Below are positions 10,305-18,440 of a stretch of 64,000 nucleotides of DNA, in pieces. The DNA comes from Niveispirillum irakense DSM 11586. Lineage in GTDB: Bacteria > Pseudomonadota > Alphaproteobacteria > Azospirillales > Azospirillaceae. The stretch's first letter is position 1. The number at the start of each line of letters is the position of its first letter. The position numbers and the translations under genes are program-made. The stretch lies in the NCBI RefSeq assembly GCF_000429645.1, contig NZ_AUCG01000016.1, positions 186,001 through 250,000 on the forward strand, written 5' to 3'. The notes under the pieces were generated by a model. It did not search any database. It was not told the origin of the DNA and saw only the letters and a list, made by a program, of their open reading frames with translations.

Positions 10305-11003
10305 TCATTCCTTGTACTTATAGCCCACGCCATACAGGGTTTCGATCTGCTGGAAATCGTCATCCACAGCCTTGAACTTCTTGCGCAGGCGCTTGATGTG
10401 GCTGTCGATGGTGCGGTCATCGACATAGATATGCTCGCCATAGGCGGCATCCATCAACTGGTCCCGGTTCTTCACATGGCCGGGACGGATGGCCAGCGCC
10501 TTGACCAGCAGGAATTCCGTCACCGTCAGGTCAATCTCCTTGCCCTTCCAGGTGCAGAGATGGCGGGCGCCATCCAGCACCAGTTCGCCGCGCACCAGGG
10601 TCTGGCCCGGATCAGGTGTCGCCCCCTTGCCCTGGGCCAGTTCGGTCCGGCGCAGCAGGGTCTTGATGCGCTCAATCAGCAGGCGCTGGCTGAAGGGCTT
10701 CTTGATGTAATCATCCGCGCCCATGCGCAGACCCTGCAGCTCATCCGTCTCATCATCCTTGGAGGTCAGGAAGATGATGGGCATCTGGGTAGTCTGGCGC
10801 AGGCGCTGCAACAGTTCCAGCCCGTCCATGCGCGGCATCTTGATATCCAGCACCGCCATATCCACCGGGCGGGAAGTGATGCCGCGCAGGGCCTCGTCAC
10901 CGTCGCTATAGGTGCGGACCTCGTATCCTTCCGCCTCCAGCGCGATGGAGACCGAAGTCAGGATATTGCGGTCGTCATCGACCAGCGCGATTGTTTGGGC
11001 CAC
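10305..11003 (-). CDS. chvI: Response regulator ChvI (OmpR family)
   Basis: The 232-residue product has a receiver domain with the acidic pair in ALVDDDRN, the phospho-acceptor Asp in [11 protein letters not shown] and the conserved Lys in FLTSKDD. A C-terminal winged-helix DNA-binding domain with [17 protein letters not shown] follows. It is the partner of ChvG. I place the start at a GTG (11003): a GGAG lies nine bases upstream and the product then begins [11 protein letters not shown] as in relatives. An upstream TTG at 11018 is the alternative. Its regulon in relatives includes envelope, exopolysaccharide and acid-stress genes. Confidence 0.93.
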   Translation of the reverse strand: MAQTIALVDDDRNILTSVSIALEAEGYEVRTYSDGDEALRGITSRPVDMAVLDIKMPRMDGLELLQRLRQTTQMPIIFLTSKDDETDELQGLRMGADDYIKKPFSQRLLIERIKTLLRRTELAQGKGATPDPGQTLVRGELVLDGARHLCTWKGKEIDLTVTEFLLVKALAIRPGHVKNRDQLMDAAYGEHIYVDDRTIDSHIKRLRKKFKAVDDDFQQIETLYGVGYKYKE

Positions 11004-11187
11004 CGTCTTGTTCTCCAACGGAATCGTACTGCAAAGGCGCTATATTATGCCTGGAGCGGGACAAAGGATCACTATCCCTTTGTCTTACCCCTTGCCGCCC
11101 CTTTGCCAAGGTCACAGCTTCACTTTCAATATGGCACGAATACGGCGTGAAAATGAGCCGCAACCAAGAAAAGGGATCGGCAGGAAA

Positions 11188-11946
11188 ATGGTGATAGACC
11201 AGGTGGAAGGGGCAGAGCCCCCTGTCGAAGATCCCGGCGCCACCGCGCGCACCCTGATGCGGGCCAGCATCCAGGCCACCCTGGCGACCAGCCAGCGGGA
11301 AACCGGTGCCGGCATTGGCGGCTGGCCCAGCCCATCGCTGGTGCTGGTCGGGTTCGATCTGGATGCCACGCCCCTGCTGTTGATATCACGCCTGGCGGAA
11401 CACACCTTGAACCTGGAGGCCGATCCCCGCTGCGGCCTGCTGTTCGATGGCACTGCCGGCCACCCTGACCGGCTGACCGGGCCACGCCTGTCCATCCAGG
11501 GCCGTGCGCGGCGGGATGATGACACGCGGCGCATCGGCCGGTTCCTGGCCCGCCACCCCTCCGCCGCCGCCTATATCGGATTCGCTGACTTCGGCCTGTG
11601 GCGGGTGGATGTGGAACGCGGCCATATGGTGGCGGGCTTCGGCCGCATCCGCGCCATGGGCGCCGACCAGCTTCACCTGCCCCCCGCCGACTGGCTGGAA
11701 CTGGCCCCAGCGGAAGAGGATATTGTCGCCCACATGAATGCCGACCATGCCGACGCGCTGGCACTGTACGCCACCCGCCTGCTGGACCTGCCGGCGGGTG
11801 ACTGGCGCATGACCGGGATCGACCCTGACGGGTGCGACCTGCGCGACGGCCCCCAGGCCGCCCGCCTGCCCTTTGCCACCAAGGTCCGCAACGCCGATCA
11901 GGCACGGGCGGAACTGGTACGGCTGGTGAAACGGGCGCGGCAGTAA
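11188..11946 (+). CDS. HugZ-family haem-binding / pyridoxamine-5'-phosphate-oxidase-like protein
   Basis: The product is about 252 residues. The N-terminal split-barrel domain (ARTLMRASIQATLAT, LLLISRLAEHTLNL, SIQGRARR) is of the pyridoxamine phosphate oxidase-like fold. The C-terminal DUF2470-type domain contains EEDIVAHMNADHADAL. This two-domain layout matches HugZ-like haem-degrading or haem-storing proteins; the second domain usually supplies the haem-contacting His. It is divergent from chvI and precedes pckA. The start at 11188 is preceded by AGGA; an in-frame ATG at 11131 is possible. Enzymatic activity is inferred from family only. Confidence 0.82.
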   Translation: MVIDQVEGAEPPVEDPGATARTLMRASIQATLATSQRETGAGIGGWPSPSLVLVGFDLDATPLLLISRLAEHTLNLEADPRCGLLFDGTAGHPDRLTGPRLSIQGRARRDDDTRRIGRFLARHPSAAAYIGFADFGLWRVDVERGHMVAGFGRIRAMGADQLHLPPADWLELAPAEEDIVAHMNADHADALALYATRLLDLPAGDWRMTGIDPDGCDLRDGPQAARLPFATKVRNADQARAELVRLVKRARQ

Positions 11947-12159
11947 GGGCAGCAGCCTGCCATTTGCCGCCAAGCCGGTACCGCCCAACACCCTTTCCAT
12001 TTGCTTCCCTCCCATGCGGGACTGGGGCAAAAGGCCCTATTGCAGCGCGCACGATAGAACGGTAAGGGTACAAAACTCGTTACATAACCCCGCCGGTAAC
12101 AGTCCCCAACGACAAAACAAGGGGCCCCCGGCGCCGGTTCACAAGGGGAGTGCGCGCGC

Positions 12160-13764
12160 GTGGAAACGACCGGTCCCGTCATCAGCGGTTTCGGCCTGGA
12201 CTATCTGGGTCTGGCCAATCTGAAGGCCGCCCATTGGAATCTGAGCGCCGGCGCGCTCTATGAGCAGGCGCTGCGCCGCAGCGAGGCGAAGCTGTCCAAG
12301 GATGGTGCGCTGGTCGCCATCACCGGCCAGCATACCGGCCGCTCCCCCAATGATAAGTTCACCGTGCGGGAGGAAACGACCGAAGCCGATATCTGGTGGG
12401 GGCCGAACAAGCCTTTCACCGAAGAGGCTTTCGACCGGCTGCATGCGCGGATGACGGCCTATCTCCAGGGTCGGGACGTGTTCGTGCAGGATCTGTGGGC
12501 CGGGGCCGATGCCGCCTATCGCCTGCCCGTGCGCATCGTGACCCAGCATGCCTGGCACAATCTGTTCGCCCAGAACATGTTCATCCGCCCATCGCTGGCC
12601 GACCGCGCCCAGTTTGAGCCGGGCTTCACGGTGCTGCAGGTCCCGGATTTCCGCGCCGTGCCGGAACGCGACGGCACCCGCTCGGACGTGTTCGTCGTCA
12701 TCAATTTCAAGAAGAAGCTGGTGCTGATCGGCGGCACCTCCTATGCCGGGGAGATCAAGAAGTCGATCTTCTCCGTGCTGAATTTCATGCTGCCGGCCCA
12801 GGGCGTGTTGCCCATGCATTGTTCGGCCAATATCGGGCCGGGCGGCGACACGGCGATCTTCTTCGGCCTGTCCGGCACCGGCAAGACCACGCTGTCAGCC
12901 GATGCCAGCCGCACCCTGATCGGCGATGACGAGCATGGCTGGTCGGATAATGGCGTCTTCAATTTCGAAGGCGGCTGCTATGCCAAGGTGATCCGCCTGT
13001 CGGCCGAGGCCGAGCCGGAGATTTACGAGACGACCCGCCGCTTCGGCACGGTGCTGGAAAATGTCGTGATGGACGAGGGCACCCGCGCGCTCGACCTGGA
13101 TGACGCGCGCCTGACGGAAAATACCCGCGCCTCCTACCCGATCGACTTCATCCCCAATGCCAGCGCCACCGGGCGCGGCGGCCAGCCGCTGAACATCATC
13201 ATGCTGACGGCGGATGCGTTCGGCGTGCTGCCGCCAATCGCGCAACTGACCGCCGATCAGGCCATGTACCATTTCCTGTCCGGGTACACCGCGCGCGTCG
13301 CCGGCACGGAAAAGGGCGTGACGGAGCCGCAGGCAACCTTCAGCACCTGCTTCGGCGCCCCCTTCATGCCGCGCCATCCCACCGTCTATGCCAAGCTGCT
13401 GGGCGAGAAGATCCAGGCCCATGGCGCCCGCTGCTGGCTGGTCAATACTGGCTGGACCGGTGGCGCCTATGGCACCGGCAGCCGCATGAAGATTGCCCAT
13501 ACCCGCGCGCTGGTGAATGCCGCCCTGTCGGGCGAGTTGGCCGGCGTGCGCCATATTCCGGAGCCGAATTTCGGGCTGGCCGTGCCGGAAGGCTGTGCCG
13601 GGGTGCCGGCGGATGTGCTGGTGCCGCGCAATAGCTGGTCCGACAAATCCGCCTTCGACGCCACCGCCCATGAGGTGGCCCGGCGTTTTGAGGCCAATTT
13701 CACCCAATTCCAGGATCAGGTGGACGAGAAGGTTGTGTGCGCCGGTATCCGTACCGCCGCGTAA
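12160..13764 (+). CDS. pckA: Phosphoenolpyruvate carboxykinase (ATP)
   Basis: The 534-residue product is full length. It carries [13 protein letters not shown] near residue 65, the oxaloacetate-site Arg region, and the kinase loop [13 protein letters not shown] near 236-248. Further on come the metal-binding LIGDDEHGW and the [10 protein letters not shown] motif. It converts oxaloacetate and ATP to phosphoenolpyruvate, CO2 and ADP, the entry to gluconeogenesis from TCA intermediates. The start is a GTG with AAGGGGAG ten bases upstream. In Rhizobiales pckA is next to chvI and ChvI-regulated; here a HugZ gene lies between them. Confidence 0.97.
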   Translation: METTGPVISGFGLDYLGLANLKAAHWNLSAGALYEQALRRSEAKLSKDGALVAITGQHTGRSPNDKFTVREETTEADIWWGPNKPFTEEAFDRLHARMTAYLQGRDVFVQDLWAGADAAYRLPVRIVTQHAWHNLFAQNMFIRPSLADRAQFEPGFTVLQVPDFRAVPERDGTRSDVFVVINFKKKLVLIGGTSYAGEIKKSIFSVLNFMLPAQGVLPMHCSANIGPGGDTAIFFGLSGTGKTTLSADASRTLIGDDEHGWSDNGVFNFEGGCYAKVIRLSAEAEPEIYETTRRFGTVLENVVMDEGTRALDLDDARLTENTRASYPIDFIPNASATGRGGQPLNIIMLTADAFGVLPPIAQLTADQAMYHFLSGYTARVAGTEKGVTEPQATFSTCFGAPFMPRHPTVYAKLLGEKIQAHGARCWLVNTGWTGGAYGTGSRMKIAHTRALVNAALSGELAGVRHIPEPNFGLAVPEGCAGVPADVLVPRNSWSDKSAFDATAHEVARRFEANFTQFQDQVDEKVVCAGIRTAA

Positions 13765-13815
13765 CAATCCAGGCATCACCTGTTCTGGCGCCTCCAAGAC
13801 CGGGGAGGCAACCGG

Positions 13816-13850
13816 CGGGCCGGGGGAGCGATCCTCCGGCCCGTTTGTTT
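13816..13850 (+). terminator. Terminator of pckA with GCGA tetraloop
   Basis: A 12-bp stem (13816-13827 with 13832-13843) capped by GCGA, a GNRA-type loop, is followed by TTTGTTTTT. The same GGA-GCGA-TCC apex recurs in two other terminators in the window. Confidence 0.9.
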
Positions 13851-13851
13851 T

Positions 13852-14139
13852 TCAGGGGGTGAGGTTCACACCCCTTTTATAAACCTCCCGTCGGTTCCCG
13901 ATGGTCAGCACCAGAATGCGCAGCTTGCCATCCTCGATATGGGCGATGATCCGGTAATCCCCGACACGATATTTCCAGAACCCGGCAAGCGTGCCGCGTA
14001 GCGCCTCACCTATGGCCCGCGGATCTTCAAGCGGTCGCACCCGCTGGTCCAGGAATGCCAGAATGCGACGCGCCTCTTGAACCGATAGTTTGCCCAGCGC
14101 CTTTTCTGCCGCTGCTGAAAAGATGATCTCCCAGGCCAT
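13852..14139 (-). CDS. RelE/ParE-family toxin
   Basis: The 95-residue product matches the RelE fold: an N-terminal helix pair (AAAEKALGKLSVQEARRILAF) and then strands with WKYRVGDYRIIAHIEDG, LVLTIGNRREVYKR. The Arg in YRVGDYRI and the RREVYKR tail are the usual RNA-contacting residues of mRNA-cleaving RelE toxins. It starts three bases after the antitoxin stop, so the pair is one operon. It has a short extra tail (GVNLTP) after the usual end. RelE toxins cleave mRNA on the ribosome when the antitoxin is lost. Confidence 0.88.
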   Translation of the reverse strand: MAWEIIFSAAAEKALGKLSVQEARRILAFLDQRVRPLEDPRAIGEALRGTLAGFWKYRVGDYRIIAHIEDGKLRILVLTIGNRREVYKRGVNLTP

Positions 14140-14142
14140 GGA

Positions 14143-14376
14143 TCAGCCGGACACCGGCAGGTCATATCGGTGCAGCAGATCATCCAGGGAGGTGGTCTCG
14201 CTGCGTCCGGCCTGCACAGCCTCAAGTTCCGCCTTGGCCAGGTAAGCGTCTTCCATATCCTGCAAATATTCAGTGATGGCTTGGCGAATATAGAAAGCCT
14301 TGGTCCGCCCTGTGGCCTTGGCCAAACCATCAAGGCGACGCTCAATATCCTCTTCCAAGCGGATGCTGACAGGCAT
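14143..14376 (-). CDS. Ribbon-helix-helix antitoxin (RelB/DinJ-like)
   Basis: The 77-residue product starts MPVSIRLEEDIERRLDGLA, the strand-helix of a ribbon-helix-helix DNA-binding domain, then TGRTKAFYIRQAITEYL. The acidic C-terminal tail should wrap and neutralise the toxin. GGGAGGG is seven bases before the ATG. It is the first gene of the pair, which fits autoregulation by antitoxin and by the complex. A perfect ATACATGTAT palindrome about 25 bases upstream is a likely operator. Confidence 0.88.
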   Translation of the reverse strand: MPVSIRLEEDIERRLDGLAKATGRTKAFYIRQAITEYLQDMEDAYLAKAELEAVQAGRSETTSLDDLLHRYDLPVSG

Positions 14377-14400
14377 GATAAGACCCTCCCGGCAAATGAG

Positions 14401-14410
14401 ATACATGTAT
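14401..14410. promoter_or_regulatory. Candidate antitoxin operator
   Basis: ATACATGTAT is a perfect 10-bp palindrome, AT-rich within GC-rich DNA, 25-34 bases upstream of the antitoxin start. Ribbon-helix-helix dimers bind such short symmetric sites. The assignment is by position only. Confidence 0.5.
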
Positions 14411-14524
14411 CGCAACCTGCCCCTTGTCGCCACACGAAACCGCGGATTCTGGGGCGCCCTGGACAAAGCTCCTTTCCCAGAAAGTTCGACCTATTTGCTT
14501 ATGGGGTTTCAGGAGAGGTCAAAC

Positions 14525-14965
14525 TTACGCCCCTGTTGAAGCAGCCGCCGGCAAACTCTCCCCCTCTCCACCGCTCAACGCCTCCACAATCCGGCACTCC
14601 CGCACCGTGCCGCCATGGCATTGGTTGGCGACATGGGCCAGTTCGGCGCGCAGACGGGTCAGGTCGGCGATCTTGGCATCCACTTCGGCCATCTGGGCGC
14701 GGGCCAGTTGGTCGATGCTGGCACAGGGCTGGTCCGGGCGGTCCACCATGCCCAGCAGGTCGCGGATCACATCCAGGTGGAAGCCCAGCGCCCGCGCCCG
14801 GCGGATGAAGCGCAGCCGATGCAGATGCCCATCGCCATAAAGCCGGTAATTGCCCGTCGTGCGCGGCGGCTCTGGCAGCAATCCGATGCGTTCATAATAA
14901 CGGACCGTCTCCACAGCCATGTCGGTGGCGCGGGCCAGATCGCCGATCCGGTAATCGCCCTTCAT
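14525..14965 (-). CDS. MerR-family metal-responsive regulator (ZntR/CadR-like)
   Basis: The 146-residue product has the MerR helix-turn-helix (YRIGDLARATDMAVETVRYY), a dimerisation coiled coil and a C-terminal metal loop. Cys81, Cys116 and Cys124 sit at the spacing seen in ZntR, CadR and PbrR, which sense Zn(II), Cd(II) or Pb(II). It is divergent from a cation exporter gene. The shared intergenic region holds a perfect inverted repeat in an over-long promoter spacer, the hallmark of MerR-type activation. The start at 14965 was chosen because it begins at the usual MKGDYRIGD-type N-terminus. Confidence 0.9.
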   Translation of the reverse strand: MKGDYRIGDLARATDMAVETVRYYERIGLLPEPPRTTGNYRLYGDGHLHRLRFIRRARALGFHLDVIRDLLGMVDRPDQPCASIDQLARAQMAEVDAKIADLTRLRAELAHVANQCHGGTVRECRIVEALSGGEGESLPAAASTGA

Positions 14966-14976
14966 CCCCAATCCCC

Positions 14977-15007
14977 TTGACCCTGTAGTGGCTACAGGGT
15001 CCATCTT
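14977..15007 (+). promoter_or_regulatory. MerR-type promoter/operator of the CDF exporter gene
   Basis: TTGACC (14977-14982) acts as the -35 box. A 9-3-9 perfect inverted repeat, ACCCTGTAG-TGG-CTACAGGGT, spans 14980-15000. A weak -10 box CATCTT (15002-15007) follows with a 19-base spacer. Over-long spacers with a central dyad are bound and untwisted by metal-loaded MerR proteins. Confidence 0.85.
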
Positions 15008-15042
15008 TCAGGGCAGCTTTCCCCCTGACAAGGACAAATCTC

Positions 15043-15729
15043 ATGTCCGCTTCCTGCTGCCCCACCCCCACCAATGGACCTGCCAGCCCGGCCTATCGCC
15101 GCGTGCTGTGGGCGGCCTTGCTGATCAATGGCGGCATGTTCGCCTTGGAAATGATGGCTGGCCTGCAATCAGGCTCTGTCGCCCTGAAAGCCGATGCGGC
15201 CGATTTCTTCTCCGATGCGACCAATTACGGGATCAGCCTGTTCGTGCTGGGCGCGGCCCTGCGGGTGCGATCGGGTGCCGCCTTGTTCAAAGGCCTGTCG
15301 ATGGGCGCCATCGGCCTGTTCGTCGCCGTGCAGTCACTCCTCAACGCGCTCTCCGGTCGCATACCGGAAGCAGAGACAATGGGCTGGGTTGGCGCCCTGG
15401 CCCTGGCCGCCAATGTCGGCACGGCCATCATGCTGTATGCGTGGCGGGAGGGGGACGCCAATATGCGCAGCGTCTGGCTCTGCTCCCGCAATGATGCGCT
15501 GGGCAATATCGCGGTGATGCTGGCGGCCCTGGGTGTCTTTGGTACGCAGACCGGCTGGCCGGATATCGCCGTGGCCTTGATCATGGCCTGGCTGGCCATC
15601 AGCGCCGCCTGGCAGATCAGCCGGCAGTCACTGCACGAGATACGCACCGGGGAAGTTCAGGGCCGGCCTCATGGGCATGGGCATGGGCACGGACATGACC
15701 ATGATCACCCTCCGAGGCATCACCACTGA
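15043..15729 (+). CDS. Cation diffusion facilitator-type metal exporter, short form with His tail
   Basis: The 228-residue product has six predicted membrane helices in about 200 residues and a C-terminal tail of alternating His and Gly/Asp. The tail replaces the usual cytoplasmic CDF domain. The membrane metal site reads Asp54-x3-Asp58 in helix 2. The usual HxxxD of helix 5 appears as Cys147-x3-Asp151. CDF proteins export Zn, Co, Cd or similar ions in exchange for protons across the inner membrane. A Cys-rich N-terminus (SASCC) may also bind metal. It is controlled by the divergent MerR regulator. The precise metal is unknown. Confidence 0.85.
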   Translation: MSASCCPTPTNGPASPAYRRVLWAALLINGGMFALEMMAGLQSGSVALKADAADFFSDATNYGISLFVLGAALRVRSGAALFKGLSMGAIGLFVAVQSLLNALSGRIPEAETMGWVGALALAANVGTAIMLYAWREGDANMRSVWLCSRNDALGNIAVMLAALGVFGTQTGWPDIAVALIMAWLAISAAWQISRQSLHEIRTGEVQGRPHGHGHGHGHDHDHPPRHHH

Positions 15730-15857
15730 CCCGGGTAATAAAAGACCCCTCCGTAAATGCCACCGCGCCATTCCGTTATAAGGGTGCGCGCGGGCTTGGA
15801 AATGTGGCGCGGGCGGTCTAGGTTCCAGACTTCTTGTCCCTGTCATCGGTCCGCCCC

Positions 15858-17075
15858 ATGAACGCGCCTCTGAACAGCTATCGCAACGGTCCCGACGACC
15901 ATGGCCATTTCGGCATTTTCGGCGGCCGTTTCGTCGCCGAAACGCTGATGCCGCTGATCCTGGAGGTCGAAAAGGCCTACACGGATGCCAAGGCGGACCC
16001 CGCCTTTCATGCCGAATTGCGCCAGTACCTGACCCATTATGTCGGCCGGCCCAGCCCGCTTTATTACGCGCAGCGGCTGACCGAGGAACTGGGCGGGGCC
16101 AAGATCTACTTCAAGCGTGACGAGCTGAACCATACCGGCGCGCACAAGATCAACAATTGCATGGGCCAGATCCTGCTGGCCAAGCGCATGGGCAAGACCC
16201 GGATCATCGCGGAGACCGGCGCCGGCCAGCATGGCGTGGCCACGGCCACGGTCTGCGCCCTGATGGGCCTGCCCTGCACCATCTATATGGGCGCGACCGA
16301 CATTTCCCGTCAGGCGCCCAACGTGTTCCGCATGAAGCTGCTGGGCGCGGAGGTGAAGCCTGTCACCAGCGGTGCCGGCACCCTGAAGGACGCGATGAAC
16401 GACGCGCTGCGCGACTGGGTGACGAATGTGGAAGACACGTTCTACATCATCGGCACCGCCGCCGGCCCCCACCCCTACCCGGCCATGGTGCGCGACTTCC
16501 AGGCCATTATCGGCCAGGAAACCCGCGCCCAGATGATGGAAGCCGAAGGCCGCCTGCCCGACATGCTGGTCGCCTGCATCGGCGGCGGCTCCAATGCCAT
16601 CGGCCTGTTCCATGATTTCCTGGACGAGCCGACGGTGAAGATGGTGGCGGTGGAAGCCGGCGGCCATGGGCTGGAAACCAAGACCGGCCATGCCGCCAGC
16701 CTGGCCGGCGGCCGTCCCGGCGTGCTGCATGGTAACCGGACCTATCTTTTGCAGGATGATGATGGCCAGATCATCGAAGGCCATTCCATCTCTGCCGGGC
16801 TGGATTATCCGGGCATCGGCCCGGAACATGCCTGGCTGCATGAGGTGGGCCGGGTAGAGTATGTCAGCGCCACTGACCGGGAGGCGCTGGATGCCTTCCA
16901 GCTCTGCGCCCGCACCGAAGGCATCCTGCCGGCGCTGGAGCCCAGCCACGCCCTGGCCGCCGTCGCCCGCATCGCGCCCACCCTGTCGAAGGACACGCTG
17001 CTGGTGATGAATCTCTGCGGTCGTGGCGACAAGGATATCTTCACCGTCGCCAAGGAACTGGGCGTGGAGATGTGA
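15858..17075 (+). CDS. trpB: Tryptophan synthase, beta subunit
   Basis: The 405-residue product is full length. HTGAHKINN holds the PLP Lys (about residue 97), [14 protein letters not shown] follows, and [10 protein letters not shown] binds the PLP phosphate. It condenses indole and serine to tryptophan. In most proteobacteria trpB sits between trpF and trpA; here neither is adjacent, a metal-export gene is upstream and a LysR regulator faces it. The start at 15858 fits the family N-terminus; an in-frame ATG 24 bases upstream is possible. It may be a displaced or second copy. Confidence 0.95.
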   Translation: MNAPLNSYRNGPDDHGHFGIFGGRFVAETLMPLILEVEKAYTDAKADPAFHAELRQYLTHYVGRPSPLYYAQRLTEELGGAKIYFKRDELNHTGAHKINNCMGQILLAKRMGKTRIIAETGAGQHGVATATVCALMGLPCTIYMGATDISRQAPNVFRMKLLGAEVKPVTSGAGTLKDAMNDALRDWVTNVEDTFYIIGTAAGPHPYPAMVRDFQAIIGQETRAQMMEAEGRLPDMLVACIGGGSNAIGLFHDFLDEPTVKMVAVEAGGHGLETKTGHAASLAGGRPGVLHGNRTYLLQDDDGQIIEGHSISAGLDYPGIGPEHAWLHEVGRVEYVSATDREALDAFQLCARTEGILPALEPSHALAAVARIAPTLSKDTLLVMNLCGRGDKDIFTVAKELGVEM

Positions 17076-17098
17076 TCCTACCCCAGGCCGGGCTTCTT

Positions 17099-17246
17099 AT
17101 ACCAACGGTCATAATTTATGACCGTTGGTACGGCGGCGACCGCCGTCGCGCCGCTCGTGCGGCGTAGCCAAGCCAGCGGATGCTGGCGCCGGCGATTGAG
17201 GGGCACGAAAGCGTGACCATCGGTCATGATTTCGTGCCGCTGGTAT
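17099..17246. repeat. MITE-like palindromic element, about 150 bp
   Basis: The unit begins ATACCAACGG and ends with the imperfect inverse CGCTGGTAT. The two ends match imperfectly as terminal inverted repeats over about 33 bases. The left end is itself a near-perfect 31-bp palindrome (17100-17130). The interior holds GC hairpins, including GCCAGC/GCTGGC at 17172-17187. The right end is nested (GGCACGAAA 17202-17210 with TTTCGTGCC 17230-17238, TGACC/GGTCA inside). It has no coding capacity and fills the gap between trpB and the LysR gene. Its last base overlaps the LysR stop codon. It may also terminate transcription from both sides. Confidence 0.65.
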
Positions 17247-18139
17247 TACAGCCCGGCCTGGAAATCCGCCATTTCCGCCATCACCCACTCACAAAAGGCT
17301 TTTACGGCCGGGCGGCGGAAATGGGCGGGCGGGGCCACAAGATTATAGGATTCGTAAATCGCACTCTGCGGGAAGGGCCGGATCAGCCGGCCTGCCGCCA
17401 GATCATCGCGTGACAGGATCATATCCCCCAGCGCCACCCCCTGCCCCGCCACGGCCACATCCATGGCGTGGCTGGCATCAAAGAAACGGGTGCCGCGCAG
17501 CGGACGGGTCAACGTAATCCCCACGGCGGCAAACCAGGCCCTCCAGGGCAGATCCATCTCCTCCAGCAGCAGATCAGCATCCAGCAGATCGGCCGGGCTT
17601 TCCGGCAAGGGCGTCAGGCCCGGCGCGCAGACGGGGAAATTCTCCACCTCCGCCAGCCTCCGCCCCTCCAGTCCCGGCCAGGGGCCGCTGCCATAACGGA
17701 TGCCCAGATCGGCGCCACCGCGGCGGAAATCCGCCGCCGTGCGCGTGGCATCGACAATGACATTGATGGCGGGGTGGGCTGTGCGGAATCGGCCCAGGCG
17801 CGGCACCAGCCAGCGCTGGGCAAAAGATGGCTCCACCGACAGCAGCAGGTTGCGCTGGCCCTGTTCCACCGTTGGCGGGCGCAGCAGGGCCGTGGCCCCG
17901 TCGATCATATCAAAGGCGCGTGTCGCCGCGTCGCGATAGGCGCGGCCCGCATCGGTCAGGGTCAGGCCGCGATTATGCCGGTGGAACAGGGCGCAGCCCA
18001 GCCACGCCTCCAATTCCCGCACCTGACGGGACAGGGCCGGATGGGCGACATTCAACTCCTCCGCCGCACGGGTCAGGCTTTCATGCCGGGCCGCCGCTTC
18101 AAAGGCACGCAGGGCCGTCAGGTTGGGAAGATGACGCAT
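17246..18139 (-). CDS. LysR-family transcriptional regulator (GcvA-like)
   Basis: The 297-residue product opens with a winged helix-turn-helix (LTALRAFEAAARHESLTRAAEELNVAHPALSRQVRELE), followed by an effector-binding domain of two lobes. FFDASHAMDVAVAGQGVALG in the second lobe is typical of the GcvA subgroup. LysR proteins usually regulate a divergent neighbour. The divergent direction here offers a very small gene at 18244 and the SapC gene at 18441. The stop codon lies at the edge of the palindromic element. The effector is unknown. Confidence 0.9.
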   Translation of the reverse strand: MRHLPNLTALRAFEAAARHESLTRAAEELNVAHPALSRQVRELEAWLGCALFHRHNRGLTLTDAGRAYRDAATRAFDMIDGATALLRPPTVEQGQRNLLLSVEPSFAQRWLVPRLGRFRTAHPAINVIVDATRTAADFRRGGADLGIRYGSGPWPGLEGRRLAEVENFPVCAPGLTPLPESPADLLDADLLLEEMDLPWRAWFAAVGITLTRPLRGTRFFDASHAMDVAVAGQGVALGDMILSRDDLAAGRLIRPFPQSAIYESYNLVAPPAHFRRPAVKAFCEWVMAEMADFQAGL

Positions 18140-18243
18140 CAGGGCTGCCGTAACTTTTTGTTACATCGACTGTACCCAACCGGTATTCGACGATCAAGGC
18201 CGGGCCGGCGCATGATCCGTTCCAGAAAATGAGGGAGACGATC

Positions 18244-18351
18244 ATGAGACAGGCTCAAAGCCCGATCAGCAGCCTATCCTGGCGCTTCGCACAGTTGTTC
18301 AGCCTGCTTTCCTGTCAATTCTCCGTGGCAAAAGCCCGCCACCGGCATTGA
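18244..18351 (+). CDS. Possible 35-residue peptide divergent from the LysR gene
   Basis: An ATG at 18244 has a strong GAGGGAG ribosome site nine bases upstream and opens a 35-codon frame ending in TGA. The peptide has an amphipathic centre (SSLSWRFAQLFSLLS) and a basic, His/Arg-rich end. It is divergent from the LysR regulator, the usual position of a regulated target. No family was recognised. It could be a real small protein or a leader for the SapC gene downstream; support rests on the ribosome site and position. Confidence 0.4.
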   Translation: MRQAQSPISSLSWRFAQLFSLLSCQFSVAKARHRH

Positions 18352-18440
18352 CAGGCGGCCCCCGTTTCCGGCAGTTGAAAGCGACTTAAATGTCACGGGC
18401 GGCCACCGCCCGCATGTCAACATTGCCGGGATACGCCAAG

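Noticed and set aside
13851-14540. Weak similarity between sequences on either side of the toxin-antitoxin pair (TGAAA...CCTC)
   Set aside because: Aligned identity is low outside a few bases; not convincing as direct repeats from an insertion.
15660-15729. Short tandem repeat GGGCAT in the CDF gene
   Set aside because: It encodes the His/Gly tail of the exporter and is explained by the protein.
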